Shown in pieces: positions 1 to 12,500 of a stretch of 64,000 nt of DNA. Source of the DNA: Meandrina meandrites (taxonomy: Eukaryota; Cnidaria; Anthozoa; Scleractinia; Meandrinidae); the NCBI GenBank assembly GCA_963693305.1, contig OY855914.1, forward strand, positions 9,807,903 to 9,871,902, written 5' to 3'. The translations under genes and the position numbers were made by a program. Position 1 is the stretch's first letter. Each line of letters starts with the position of its first letter. Under the pieces are notes generated by a model. That model was not told the origin of the DNA and did not search any database. It worked only from the letters and a program-made list of their open reading frames with translations.

Positions 1-618
1 CTGGTTACCATTTACATATATATTCCCGAGTGGAGGGTTCTTAGCGGCGTAAAGCTGGATTTCCATTTGGCACTTTGTTTTACGCACAAGTACATTGACA
101 AACATACTATGCGAGGCCCTATGTGCCAACTTGGCGCCAGGGAACAGGTGAAGTGAAGGTGACGCTGACAAACATGAATTTTTAGGGTATTAGTGAAAAA
201 ATTGATAGTTTGGGACTGCAGAGAAACGTTGAATTATAATCAACTTTGTTTTACAGATGCATTAACCTGCCTACTATATTTTCCCTACATTTTCATTTAT
301 TTACACATGGAAGACGTGAAAATTCATCACAGTCAGCATGTGTCAAATAATGCAACAGTGGAAATCTAGCTTACAGTAACTGTAAGTAAAGGTATCTTGC
401 CCAAGAATATAATAATGAGAATAGTCAGCCAGATGGCTTTGATGCTGCAAGTTCAGCACCAGCCACCGTTTCTTCCATAGTCAACAAGAGGACAGACTAA
501 TTATAACACGCCTACATATCATGCAACTTAATTGTTTTCTTGCAATAATATCAAATTTAAATTGTCAAGAGAAAGGTCTTCTACCCTCAAAAAACAAAAA
601 GTTCCTGTAATCACTTAC
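1..618. other. MANF last intron, no exon seen
   Basis: AT-rich sequence left of the third MANF exon. The remaining MANF exon(s), which should carry the C-terminal SAP-like domain with its CXXC pair, were searched for on the minus strand and not found, so they probably lie beyond the left edge. No other gene is visible. Confidence 0.5.
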
Positions 619-1289
619 CATACTGCAACTCGCAAATTTGTGCATCTTGCTTTTTAAGCTTCTCACAGATCTTTTCTGCCGGCATGTGGTAACTCAATGG
701 CTTGATGACCTCCTTTACCATACCAGTTGCTGCATCTTCAGTGCCTCCAACATAGTAACACTAAAGAGATAAAAATTATACGATCATTATACAGATCTTA
801 TGAGTTTGTGTGATATCCTTTCAAGTTAAAACTGACATGAAAATGTTTAGAAACTTTCCCTGATTTTTGTAAAAAATGAAATATTCAGCATGTCATGAGC
901 ATGGGACAAAGAAAAAAGAAAAAAATCTATTCTAAGTCCCAGAAGGAAATTGAACCCAAACGCTCCCAAACACTGGGTGGGCTAATTTTTTTGTTTTTAT
1001 CCAGCAAAGGAACAGAAAGAGACAAGAAAAAGAAAAGCAGGAAATTGTATTGTCCTGGATGACTGGAGAGGACTTTTCTTCAGCACTGCAAAGGAAAGCT
1101 TGAAAAATGTGAGACTACATTTTTCATCTTGAGAATGGGATCTGCATTTAGCAGATTCATGGGATTGCATCTGCCCTTTGTGATTGGCCAGTGGGATTAT
1201 TGCTGGTGTTATGACACTCAAAAACCACTCTAATACATGATTAAAAAGAAGTGTATAATTTACAATCAATCAATCGACCGGTCAGTCCT

Positions 1290-1327
<38 letters not shown>

Positions 1328-3168
1328 AGTCAGTCAGTCAATCAATCAATCACAAACATGATTCTACTTACAAATCTGTTTTCTTTGGTCTTTGCTTTTT
1401 TGCAGGTAGCCCTAAACTTTTCCTCAATGACATCCAAACTTTTCAAGTCCTCGCTTGCTAGTTTATTGGCAAAATTTGTCAGAAACTTGATGCAAACTGG
1501 AGAAAAGAATACAATTAAATTTTAAGTATGACAATGAAGGAAGCAATAATAATATTATACCAGTGACCTGAAATGCACACAAACTGTTATAGTTGGTTAT
1601 AAAAAGAAAACCAAAACAACTTGTAGAGCAATTATGCAATGAATTAAACCTTATAAAATTTGGGAAATTGAACTTAAAGGTCGTCCATTTACCCTCGTCT
1701 GACTGACCCATATTTTTGCTTTTTCAACAAAAAAGGTTATGAGGAACAGTACAGATTTTAGTGTCAACATGACAATTTAACCATGACATCAATCTTTCCT
1801 TCCTTGATTGCCATCATGTTGCTTCTATAACCACATCTCGTTGCTTATAGGCACCTTGGAAATGATGCTTGGGTACCAGGCCTCCTAGATCCAGATTGCT
1901 CCGGATTTTTTTAAGGGGTCTTTCTTTTTAACCTAAAGTGTAACTGACCACCTCAAAATTAGAAAATGCATTTGACAGTAAACAGAGAAAAAAAGGGGCA
2001 GCCTTAAAGCTCCTGCCAGTGCAGGGTGACAAATTAATTTGCTATAATCCGAAAGTCAATTAAAAACCATACCCTGAAACTTATAACAGTGTGCACATGA
2101 TTCAAAAGGATGAATTTTCTGCCATTATTACAGTGTAATAGCCATTTGATTTTGACAATACATTTGTCTAGTGTTTACTGGTTTTGAATTTTTTTTAAAT
2201 CATTAAAAACAATCAAAAAAAGTTAGGAGAACCAGAAATGCAGCCTGCAGCTTCTGTGAGTGTTTTCACAGATGCTAAAAATTTTCACATGTAACGCATC
2301 TACAGCTGGGCACAAATTTTTGAAGGTAAAAAAAAAAATATTTGTACATCATGACTTGTTACAAAATCTACAAAGCTCTAACATCTGTTTATGTTCCCAC
2401 TAAACCTCATAATATTTTATGCCTTTGATTTAATAGATTTAGCATAGTAAAATGTATGCTGTGCTCTAAGAAAAATTACAAGGAGCCCAAAGGTTCCGAA
2501 CTATGAGATCCAGGGTGCCCAGCACAAAGCTTATATGAAAGGAATAAGATTATTTGGTTGCCCAAATCCAAAAGCTAGGCGCCTAAGGCACCCGGGCACC
2601 CTTAGAGCACAGCCCTGCTTATAACACATCATCATGATCATGTAACATGTAGATGTGTAATTAATTGCTTAAATGACGTGTAAACTTGGTTAAAACAGAC
2701 TTACTTCTGAATAATACTTGCAATATTTTGGTTGAATCTGTGTTGGGTAACACTTAAACATCGCCCCTTTTCTCAAGCCAAACATCGTAGCATATTCAAG
2801 TTAAAAGCTTGAATAATCGTATTTTAAAAGAATTTTTTGAACTTCTGGCTACTGAAACTTTTGTTCGAAAAAACCTTATGCAGTACAGTTGTATGCCTGT
2901 TAGACACTGGATTCGAAATCCCATTCTTCCGCTTATCAAGCTAGAAGGATTCTTATCCATCGTTGTATGATCAAGTTTTAGAGTTGGACTGCTGTCTGTT
3001 AAACCATACGTGTCACAGAGAATTTCCTCCAACTCAATGAGCCACAAATTTTTGAAAGCTTTCTAACGTACACTGACCTTCACATTCCCCTTCTTTTAAC
3101 TTCGCTTCTGTTAGCAAAACCTGACTGCCAAGCAAGGCGTTTAGCGTAAGAACAATAAATAACCACAT
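619..3168 (-). CDS. MANF: MANF (mesencephalic astrocyte-derived neurotrophic factor), partial
   Basis: ER-resident and secreted saposin-like survival factor linked in animals to the unfolded protein response. Three coding exons on the minus strand: 3078-3168, 1372-1496 and 619-760, joined in phase. The start at 3168 gives a signal peptide ([19 protein letters not shown]), then the CEVC cysteine pair. Exon 2 holds [13 protein letters not shown] and exon 3 begins [12 protein letters not shown], continuing with [20 protein letters not shown] and ICELQY. These match the family's saposin-like N-terminal domain and conserved ICEKLKK block. Six of the usual eight cysteines are present; the C-terminal CXXC pair is expected in the exon(s) outside the window. 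About 120 of some 180 residues are covered. Donors read gtcagt, gtaagt and gtaagt. It is divergently arranged with the coiled-coil gene that starts at 3560. Identification is secure; only completeness is open. Confidence 0.93.
1298..1340. repeat. (CAGT)n microsatellite
   Basis: About ten tandem CAGT tetranucleotides in MANF intron 2, just left of exon 2, flanked by degenerate CAAT units. Confidence 0.9.
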
Positions 3169-3559
3169 CTTCAAGAATCTAGCTGGATCAGACAAATACA
3201 AACGTAAAAACTACAACGACAAATTCTAAAATCTTTCAGGTTTACCGGCTGATTACGCAAAATGCCAATGCAAGTGGAGTAGTTGGCGGCTTCTGATTGG
3301 TCAAGACGTTTATGCGCCGATAAAATTCCAAGCCAGCGGATTCTAATATGACGGCACCGCGATTTCATGACCAGCGGTCTAGATTTAGAATTTAGTCACC
3401 AGGCTTAATGAGCGAGACTAAGCTCATGTTTATTGCTATGGAAATCAAGGAACTCGAGTGAATCAAGCGAATGTGTTCTAGAATTCGCCGAATTTTCGAA
3501 CGAAAATGATTGTGATCGTGTCACGAAGAAGAACTAGTGGCAGATGAGTCGATAACGAG
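3169..3559. promoter_or_regulatory. Shared divergent promoter region of MANF and the coiled-coil gene
   Basis: Only 391 bp separate the two start codons, so both promoters must lie here or in the first exons. No TATA box stands out. On the minus strand, toward MANF, a CCAAT at 3300-3296 is followed nine bases later by CCAAC at 3286-3282. This has the spacing of an ER stress response element (CCAAT-N9-CCACG), but the second half is imperfect. Such an element would fit MANF biology, but the match is weak and the functional reading is inference. Confidence 0.45.
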
Positions 3560-6500
3560 ATGTCTTTGACGTCGGTTTTGCCTGCATTACCAGGCGTCTA
3601 CAGTCAAAAGAGCAACCCAAAGCAAAAGTGAGTTCTTTGATAAAATAATTATGCGTGACTATTTGACTTCAAGCTTTATGATATTGATGTTTACACTGCA
3701 GCACGAATGTCGAAAGCCAATTTATATTTTTTAAGGGACATTTAGTTTTTCAATTACCGTGAATTTGAATGATTTTTATGTTTTTTTGGTTTTAACCTAA
3801 CTGCTCATTTATTCATTCAATGCCAGACTTGTCTTTAATTTGTTGAAGCTATAAATTCACTAGACAAGTGAATCTTTCTCGATTTGTGTGACAAATACGT
3901 GGATTCCTTTGCTACCAAGATTTTTGAAAACAAAATGACTCTAACTGCAGAACCATTTTCCTTTCTTTGCGTATTGTACTAGTAACCACAACGAAATTCT
4001 AATTAGAATGGAACGTTCCATTTATGGACCAGATCAACACTCCGTTAAAAATTGAAGTCTGTATGAAACGGATTCTACCAGTCCGAGTTTCATGTGGAAA
4101 GCCTTTGAGCTCTGCTACCCCTTTGTTTCTCATCACTATTGGGATATTCCATATTTTATCTGCACCCCCCTGTGGAAGGCATATTTCAGGAAGGTCGGAA
4201 TCTGGAATTTAGAGTAAATGTCGGGTATCAGAATTGCCATTTGACCCCATCAGGGTATGTAGGATTTGAATTTACTTATGTGGGGGGTGTCGGAAACTCG
4301 ATTTTACCTTAAACTAGGGTGTGGGGATCGCAACTCTACCCTAAACTCGGGTGTCAGAATCGCAATGTTACCTTTTCCTGGGGGTGTCGGAATCCCAATT
4401 TCACCCTATTCTGGGGTGTTGGAATCTGAATTGGGAAAAGGTACCTGTTGGAATCGTGCCTTCTCTGGGGGGGGGGGGGGGGTTGCAGAAAAAAATGGAA
4501 TGTCCCATTAGGCTGTTTGAGGGGGGGGGGGGGAGAGAAGAAGGAGGAGGGGGACTTACTTGAAATGCTCCAGTTATCATCAGGGGTTTCAAAATGTTTT
4601 GAAGTAGGCATCAGCTACTGGAAAAGAAGGTGGCTGTGACAAGTTACTTTTGTTTGTCGTGAGCTAATTGCTATGACCAGAGTAACCACCAACATATAAT
4701 CAAGTAGCTGGTGGAACTCTGGCGGGTGCCGGCTTGCTTTGAAAACCCTGTATCATGTGTTTGTTTTTTTCTCATGTACTTAGTAAACAACACAACACAA
4801 CATGCATTCTTAGAAAAGAAAAGAAATAACTCTGGAGTGCTTTTGCCTGTTGGGGTTCACAGATAATTAAAAACTATTAGCATTAATGAATTAAGTGATT
4901 TACTTTTTCTCATTTTCTTGTAAGGTTGTCCTGAAAATTTAAAGTACATGTAGACGGAGATAGTTTTGTTCCGGACAATATCCATACCTCCCCCACCCCC
5001 TCAGAATTTCCAACTACCTTTTGTGGAGTGGGTATGCCTATTTTCTGGAAATGCACATTGAAGGTGCCCTGGGTGATCAGTAGCAGATGTCTTGACCAAA
5101 AAAGAAATTCTCCTAAAACTAAAGATGTAAATGAATACAAAATAAAATAAAAAAAAGGCAATGAGGAAAATTTTGTTTCTGATGCCAAGACTAATATGTA
5201 GGATATTTGTTTTTCCCAAACTGATTTTGTTGACCCTTTCTGTTTAGAGCTCTTGAAACAACCAGCAATGCTGCAAGCTCTGTACATTCCAAAAAGAGCA
5301 AAAGTAAACACCAAGCAGAAGCTGAGAAGCAGAAGGCTGAAGCTGAAGCTGAAGCTAAGGCTGCTAAAGACAAAGAGGAGGTATGCTCAAAATAACAATA
5401 TTGCCTTCCGAAGCATGAGATAACCATTTTATTGTGTAACACCAACTGTGTGACAGTGTGATAAGCATTTTATGACAAGCACTGTATGACAAAAATTGTA
5501 AGTAATTGTGTGACAAAAATTGTGTGACAAGCATTGCGTGACAAACCTTGTGTGAAAAGCATTGTGTGACAAGCATTGTGTGACAAACCTTTTGTGAAAA
5601 GCATTGTGTGACAAACATTGTGTGACAAGAATTATGTGATAAGCATTGTATGACAAGCATTTTATTGGGAGTGTGTGTGAAAAGCATTGCATACATAGCA
5701 AAAATATGATAAGCACTCCAATTGTGTGTTGTATGATTAGCATTGCATGCAATCTGCGAAATATGCAGACATATTTCAAGTAAGCAACACCCAATGTGAG
5801 CCAAGTGTAAAGAAAAGAAGAGTTACGTCCACTAGGCTACCATTCTCTATTTTCCAATTGCCCATAATACACTTTGTTTGCCCCCCAAATTTTGCATAAA
5901 TTCTCTTGGGAGGACTGCATATTTCCAAAACAATAGTTTATGCAAAATTTGGGGGGCAAGCAAAGTGTATTATGGGCATTTGAAAAATAGAGAATAGCAA
6001 AATGCTTAATAGGGCTTAAGTTTTATGTTTTTCTCTCTTAAATCAGCAATGTGTTCGTCTCTATGAAATGTGGTCAAAAATCAAACAGGAAGAGAAAGAT
6101 GAACACTTCCAATATTTGAAAGAAAGGGTCTCCATTCAACATGAGCTCATCAAAAGACAAGACATGCTCTTCAAGAAGCGCCAGGCACAGATAGAACAAA
6201 AACGTTGGCAGGTATGGCTCAGAATAAATTGGTACATCACAGGAAACACAAAACTCTCAGAATCTTTTCAAGTACAAAAAGTGAAATTTTATTCTCCTGG
6301 AAACTGTACATGTACATTAACTGAGATCCACTAATCAAGAATAAATGAATATTATAAGTCAAAAACTTTAGTATTTAATGTGTTTAGCTGTCTTTACAAT
6401 AAATATAACGTAGTGATAATATCACAGCGTATCTTTAAGTCATTTTCAATCTGCCAAGTTTTGCATGTTTCCTTTGGTCTCTTACATCAGTCTATGACAG

Positions 6501-9500
6501 TAAGTGTTTTGTCCTACATGTATCTCAAAACATTGTTAAGTTAGGGCTTCATTCATTTGAATTTAAAATAAGTTTGTATATGAATTTGCCTCTAATTCTA
6601 AGCTTTAAAATAACATCCTGTCTCGGATGGCCTACTCTTCCTGTCCCAAGAGGCTTTTTCAGTCTTCTTTTCTTTATCAAATTTAAGTATTATTTGAAAA
6701 GATGAAAATACAGGTATTAACAAATTTCTGGTTGTGAGTTTTTTTTTTTTTTTTTCAAACCAGTTTGATTTTACTTTTCAGAATCTATAGATCTATTCAT
6801 TACCATAATCAACATTTAGTCATTAAAAATTAATAACTAGCGTTAATTTTTGCATTTTGACTCAACGAACGTGTAAGTCTGTAAGCGACCGAAACAGAAA
6901 TAATTATGAAATACAGCTATTCCTATTTTTATTAATTGTTTTATACGTCGATGAATTAGTTGCAACTTGTACATGTATGCAACCTTCAGGGATTTACACT
7001 GTAAGGCAGCAAATCTTTTTAAGTATATCAGATGCAAGTTTCCTAGTTACAGTTTGTTGATTTAACATTATTTATTTAGCACATTTTGTTAATATACACA
7101 GTCAGTTATAGTAATTCCTTTAAATCTCCTGTTATTTTAGTTAAGAGAAGCTAAGCGCTTGTCCAGAATGGCAAAGTCAAAGGAATATTCTGACTTCGTT
7201 CGAGGTGTTTTAGGTGAGTGAAGGATTTGTAGAAATTAATTTTTATTACAGGTTTCAATTTATTCCCCAAACTCTGTAGCACTTTCAAGTGTTAATTTAG
7301 ATTTACAATATAGTAGTTTAACTGGTAACGCACTTGAGAAAAACCACGGTGCTAAATTTACAGGTAATCGTTTTAAAGAAGCAAACTGTTTTTTATAGGT
7401 CTAGCCACGATTTTAAGTTCCCAGATTTTCGCTATGAACTCAAACTATCGTGGAAACGAATTTCATTTAAGCTTATTCTCCATTCGCACCAAAGCTTAAA
7501 CACGTTTAAGGGCTGTTTAAAATAGTAATTGTTTTCTTCGAAGAGGTTACTAACTGATGTTTGTCGACTTCAAATTTAACGCAGTTAACGCAATGAAAGT
7601 ACAAGTTAGCGCTTACTGAAACCCTATACAACATTTAGTCTTTCTGTTGCTGATTTTCATTTTGTTAAACCTGGTTTTACTTAACTAGACATGTTTTGTT
7701 GGTCTGAATGGGGCGGTAGGGACAAAGGTCGGACAGCATCAACTCGGATCGTTGATATGAATAAGAATAACACTGTTGTGTATTCAGCAATCCAATTTGA
7801 CCCGGTCTGACTTTTGTACCTACGTCATTAGAATTGTCATCACGAATAATTATCGGTGATGTTTCTTTTTCTTGAATGATTTTCCCCGTGCTTTGTGATC
7901 CCGTACGTTACTTAAGGACGTTCGCGCGAAAATCTTCTAACATTGACTTTTTTCTAAAACTTTCACCGCTGCGAGTTTATGGGTTACTCATGTCAGAAAT
8001 GTAAAAAAATTGCCCAGGATAAATTGAAACAATTCAGTTCAAACAGCAAGATCGTTTAAATGTTTCTTTCACAGCTCAAGACAGGAACAAAGCCCTCAGC
8101 TTGAAATCTCATGTTCGCATCATAAGCAGCCATCAACCTGTACGAGCATCGGAATTAACGACTGACTCACGAAGTAGCTACGACAGCACGAAGTCCCAGA
8201 CCCCAGGCCAGTCCAGTCTGGACGGCAGTGGGTGTGCTGGAAACGAGAGTTCGCTTTTGACGGATAACTTTAAAGAATTGCTGCTTGACCCAGTTGACGT
8301 GCAGTTACAGAAGCTGCTGGGGCCTGATGCAGAGGATTTCCTGCATCCAACATTCCGTGAAGGAGCTAAAAAGACTCTAAATCCGATGGTGGTGCAGAGA
8401 AAACGTAAGTATGCGTGCGTGCGTGCGTGCGTGCAAGATTGCGTGCGTATGAGCGCGCGCGTTCGAGTTTGCGTGCGTGTGAGCGAGCATGGTGACGCAG
8501 GCGATGTACATGAATGTATGGATGCATTGGTACGAGTACGCTTGCAAGCATGCAAGGGTGCGAGAGTGCGTGCGAGCGAGCGTACACGCGTCTCTCTTCA
8601 ACAAAAAGGGGCAAAATCACAGTCTTTATTTTTGTCTTTCTTTACCTGTTTTCTGTAATTCTCAGCTTCACTGTTTTACAATGTTGACTTATCTGTGATC
8701 CATCGTAAACTTTCTCAAACCTCTCAACTCGAGCCAAACGAGAACAAGAATCGTTGAGAGTCCGTCAAGAGTGACTATAAACGAGAGAACACTCGCATCG
8801 AAAAATTTGAGCACGTTCAAAGTCGATGAGAGCGCATGAGAGTTTCAGACCAAACGAGAGCGAGAGTTTCAACTCTCATCACTTCTCGTCATTGTTTGAC
8901 CCGGGCTTAATTATTGCTTCACGGAACAGTAATTCTCAAAACCCTAATTTGCGATAGATCTCACAGAAGATATACAGTCACTGAACTCTCTCTTAACGGA
9001 CACCTCTTTAAGATGGACACCTCCATAAGACGGACACCTGGTGTTGGTCCAGCTCCTTTCGTTTTTCAGTAATTTTACTGTAACTAAACTTTCTATAAGA
9101 CGGACACCTCTCTCAGACGGACAGTTGGAGCCGGTCCCGACGGTGTCCGTTTTAGAGAGAGTTGACTGCATGTAGCCTCCTACGCAATGTCACGCAGTCT
9201 AACCTTCCCAGCAAAGTTAAAGATCCGTGACGAGCAAAAGAACGTCTGTGTGTAATCTAGCTGCATGGTTACAGAAGGAATGGACTTTCTTTATTAACTT
9301 TTTTGTTACGAAAAGTTTTAGTACGTATAGGTCTTTTGTAGTTATTCCATGCGACCCGTGAAATATTGGCGAATATACAGTAGCTTTCCAGTGACTGATT
9401 GGCTGTGCTCTTCAAGGCGTGAAATAAAAGAGTATATTTTTGTTATTTTTCTATTACCAGTGAGCGGCATTGGAGCAAGAGAACTGTGGGGAACACTGAG

Positions 9501-12500
9501 GAACAACTCACAGGTTAAACTGGAAAAACAGGATGACATGATACCGCCCGATGTTAAGGTAATGAAAACGGCATACAGGAGTAGGGACTGGAGTGTAGCT
9601 TCGTTCTCATCCGCATACTGTAAAGTTTCGAAAGTAACTACCGCCGCCGAAATAACAGATATATCAAACTGTACATTCAACAATAAATTATTCCAAGAGC
9701 GCGCGTTGGATATGAGATGGTAGATAGCCACTGAACGAGTTCGCGCGTAGCGCCGAGTTGGCTATAAGTTTAAGTTTCTCACATCTTTCTCATACCCAGA
9801 GAATTGCAATGATTATTTTGAGCTTCCTGGCTGTTCTTGCTGACGTGTACAACTAACATATTTGTGATCCATGCATGGTATATGAACTCATATATCATGG
9901 CCTGTAAACCAATCAAATTCAGGAATTCCAATTTACCATGGCTAGTTTTTAATAAATGACTCTGTTTTGATTTAATATAAATTCCGTTTAACGATATTTG
10001 AAACGGAAAATTCCTTTTGAAGACAAACGCTTTGAAGGTAATCGGCCTTTAAGCCCACCAAAGTGCCTTTTTTATCAAAAAAAGAGGCATGTAAACCCAG
10101 AGTTTGTTATCAGAGTTTACAGTACAACATGCAAGTAACACGAGTTTCGCTTGCAACTGAGACCTGTACAGGTCTCTATACTGTATGTATCGACCAGAGT
10201 GCTGCTGTTTCCATTGCCTGTTCCAGGCATTCGGTTTTTGGAGGGCAGCGCTGCTTCCAAACTAAGAAAGGTCTGGAATCGGGGAACCTTTCCATTGTTT
10301 TTTAGAATGGGCAATCATGTTCATAATTTCCTTTGTCTTTTCGTTGTTGTTTTTTAGAATGCGTATAAAGCTTTTCGACGAGAATGTCTTCATAACAATA
10401 TCCCTACAGTCCGAAGGAGCTTTTGTAAAGATGGTGAAGATGTAAGAGAAATCATTTGCTTTGTCTTGTTTATTGATTGTTTTTAATAATTCTTATAGTT
10501 ACTTCAGTTCTTTACATTTGAAATCAAATTAAGATTTTGTTTGTTTGTACGTAAACAAAATAATTCAAACGGCACCGAGATTTATGTACTGAAAATAATT
10601 TGCGCTTACAGTGTATGTAACTAATAATTTTAGTCATTTTTTCTTTGTCAAAATCATGACCAATTTTTAAATTTCCTGTATTGAAAATCGTTGTACCTGT
10701 TGTGGTTTAAATTTATCTTTGGTTTAAAATTTCTCAAACCAGTTTGATTATTATTTGTCATTGTTTCATATTCATCTTCATAATCTGAAAAAAAGGGAAA
10801 TGAAAATCAAACTGTTTAAAAATTTAAACCAAAAATAAATTTAAGCCTCAACAACACCGAATCTTATGAATGAAATCTTACGAGGGGTCCAGATTCCCTG
10901 ACAAATTTTGTTTTTCTTCCGAAACAGGCGTTCTTAGAATTATCATGCCCCGTAACTCTTTAAAAATAAGATGCCAACTTTCTTGCTAGATTGGCGTATC
11001 TTAGTATATGAAAACTGCTTGAATGTACGATTTTAAATCACTTGTCGTCGATCGTCTAAATGATTGAAAATGATTTGATTGTCGTTAAGCTAACCAACTT
11101 TATTTTCGTTTTAGGTTGTCGAGGAAGATCGTGCAAGCGAGAGCCAGTTAATTCAGGATATCAAATTTACACGCCATCGTCTGGAGCTCATGTTCAGAGT
11201 GGCTCACATGAATCGCGACAAAACAAAACTACTGGTGAAAACCATGGACCCCGGTGGACCCTCCGAGGGGACCGTTAGTCGGCCCCCGAGGTACAATCCT
11301 CAGCAGATACTGGAGATTCCGATAGTAAGTGAGATGAAGTCAAATGCGATGAATAGGAACTGTGTCCTGATGATTCTTCAAGCGCAATTCGTCTTAACTT
11401 TTCCCAGTGCCGACTATGCTAGAATTAAAAAGGTGCACTCACTGATCAACCAAATAACCTTTAAACGACAAAAAGGGATAAATGTGATCAAACCATAATC
11501 AATGGTTTTTAAGTGATTCTCCTCCATGTAACACTGTCAAACTTGAAAACGTCGGTCCGACGTTCTCAAGTTTTAGACCACTTCCTTCCTACTCGTCCGT
11601 AGCCACACCAGTTTTAAACAACTTCCGTGACCAATACAGTGCGTTTTAGTAAGGTTAGGCAACTGTTAGTGGATTTCCAATTAATACCGACACCTTCATT
11701 GGATTTTCAAATAGTAGCCGTAAATCTTGGTGAGACTGCCCCTTTAACCACCCTTATTCTGTTTTCGTTTCTTTATACCTCTTTAGCTACTACCTTGTAG
11801 TATTTTGAGGTTTTCTTCGATATGGATGTAACATTGTTATCTGTGATGGCAAGAAATCGCAACATATTTCTAACCCTCCAAAGAGGAGGAGCTGAAAATG
11901 CTTACAGCTGAAGGATTTTTTCTCAATTTTGATAATTCTCAAAAGCAATTTCATCGGAGATTTTCACATTGAAGTTCGAGATTTCTCCAAATTAAAAAAT
12001 AAATTCGAGCCAAAGCTGCGAGTAATCCGTTTCCACCCTCGCGTTGTGACCGTCGAGTGGTGTTCTACAAAATGAAAACATTAATCCTGAGCTTCAGAAA
12101 CTCTTCTGTAAATGCTATGTCTCGCTCCGGCACTAAATAGAAATGTCACTTCTGGGCCCCGTCTTAAAGATCGGCGCAAACGAGGTGACAATTTCCTGCG
12201 ACTAGTCCCTTCGCTTAACCCTTCAAGGGGCTTGTTACAGGGAATTGTCGCAGAGACGCGTCCCCTCGTGTTTGCCGGCCTATAATTCTTATTTGGTGTG
12301 ATTACGATCTTGGTTGATGTACGTTTACGGAGATCCAACAGTATTTTACCTCCCTTTACATGTAGGAACCAAAATGCATATATTTTCTGCTTTTGAAATT
12401 TATTTTTCACATTGTAATTTCCTCTTCTAGGAGAACCGTCTTGCACCATTACCAATGCTCGCTTTAACAGACGCGGAGGGTGAGCGACATTCCTTACACG

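Noticed and set aside
1298..1340. Regular short repeats considered as a CRISPR array
   Set aside because: It is a pure tetranucleotide microsatellite without spacers, in a eukaryotic intron.
4266..4639. Several overlapping frames rich in Gly or Pro on both strands
   Set aside because: They come from the poly-G minisatellite in intron 1 of the coiled-coil gene.
5364..5804. Long minus-strand frame rich in Cys, His and Thr
   Set aside because: Translation of the 15-bp minisatellite; no start context, splice sites or domain.
8101..8658. 185-codon plus-strand frame
   Set aside because: The first two thirds are coiled-coil exon 5; the frame continues only because the GCGT repeat after the gtaagt donor lacks stops.
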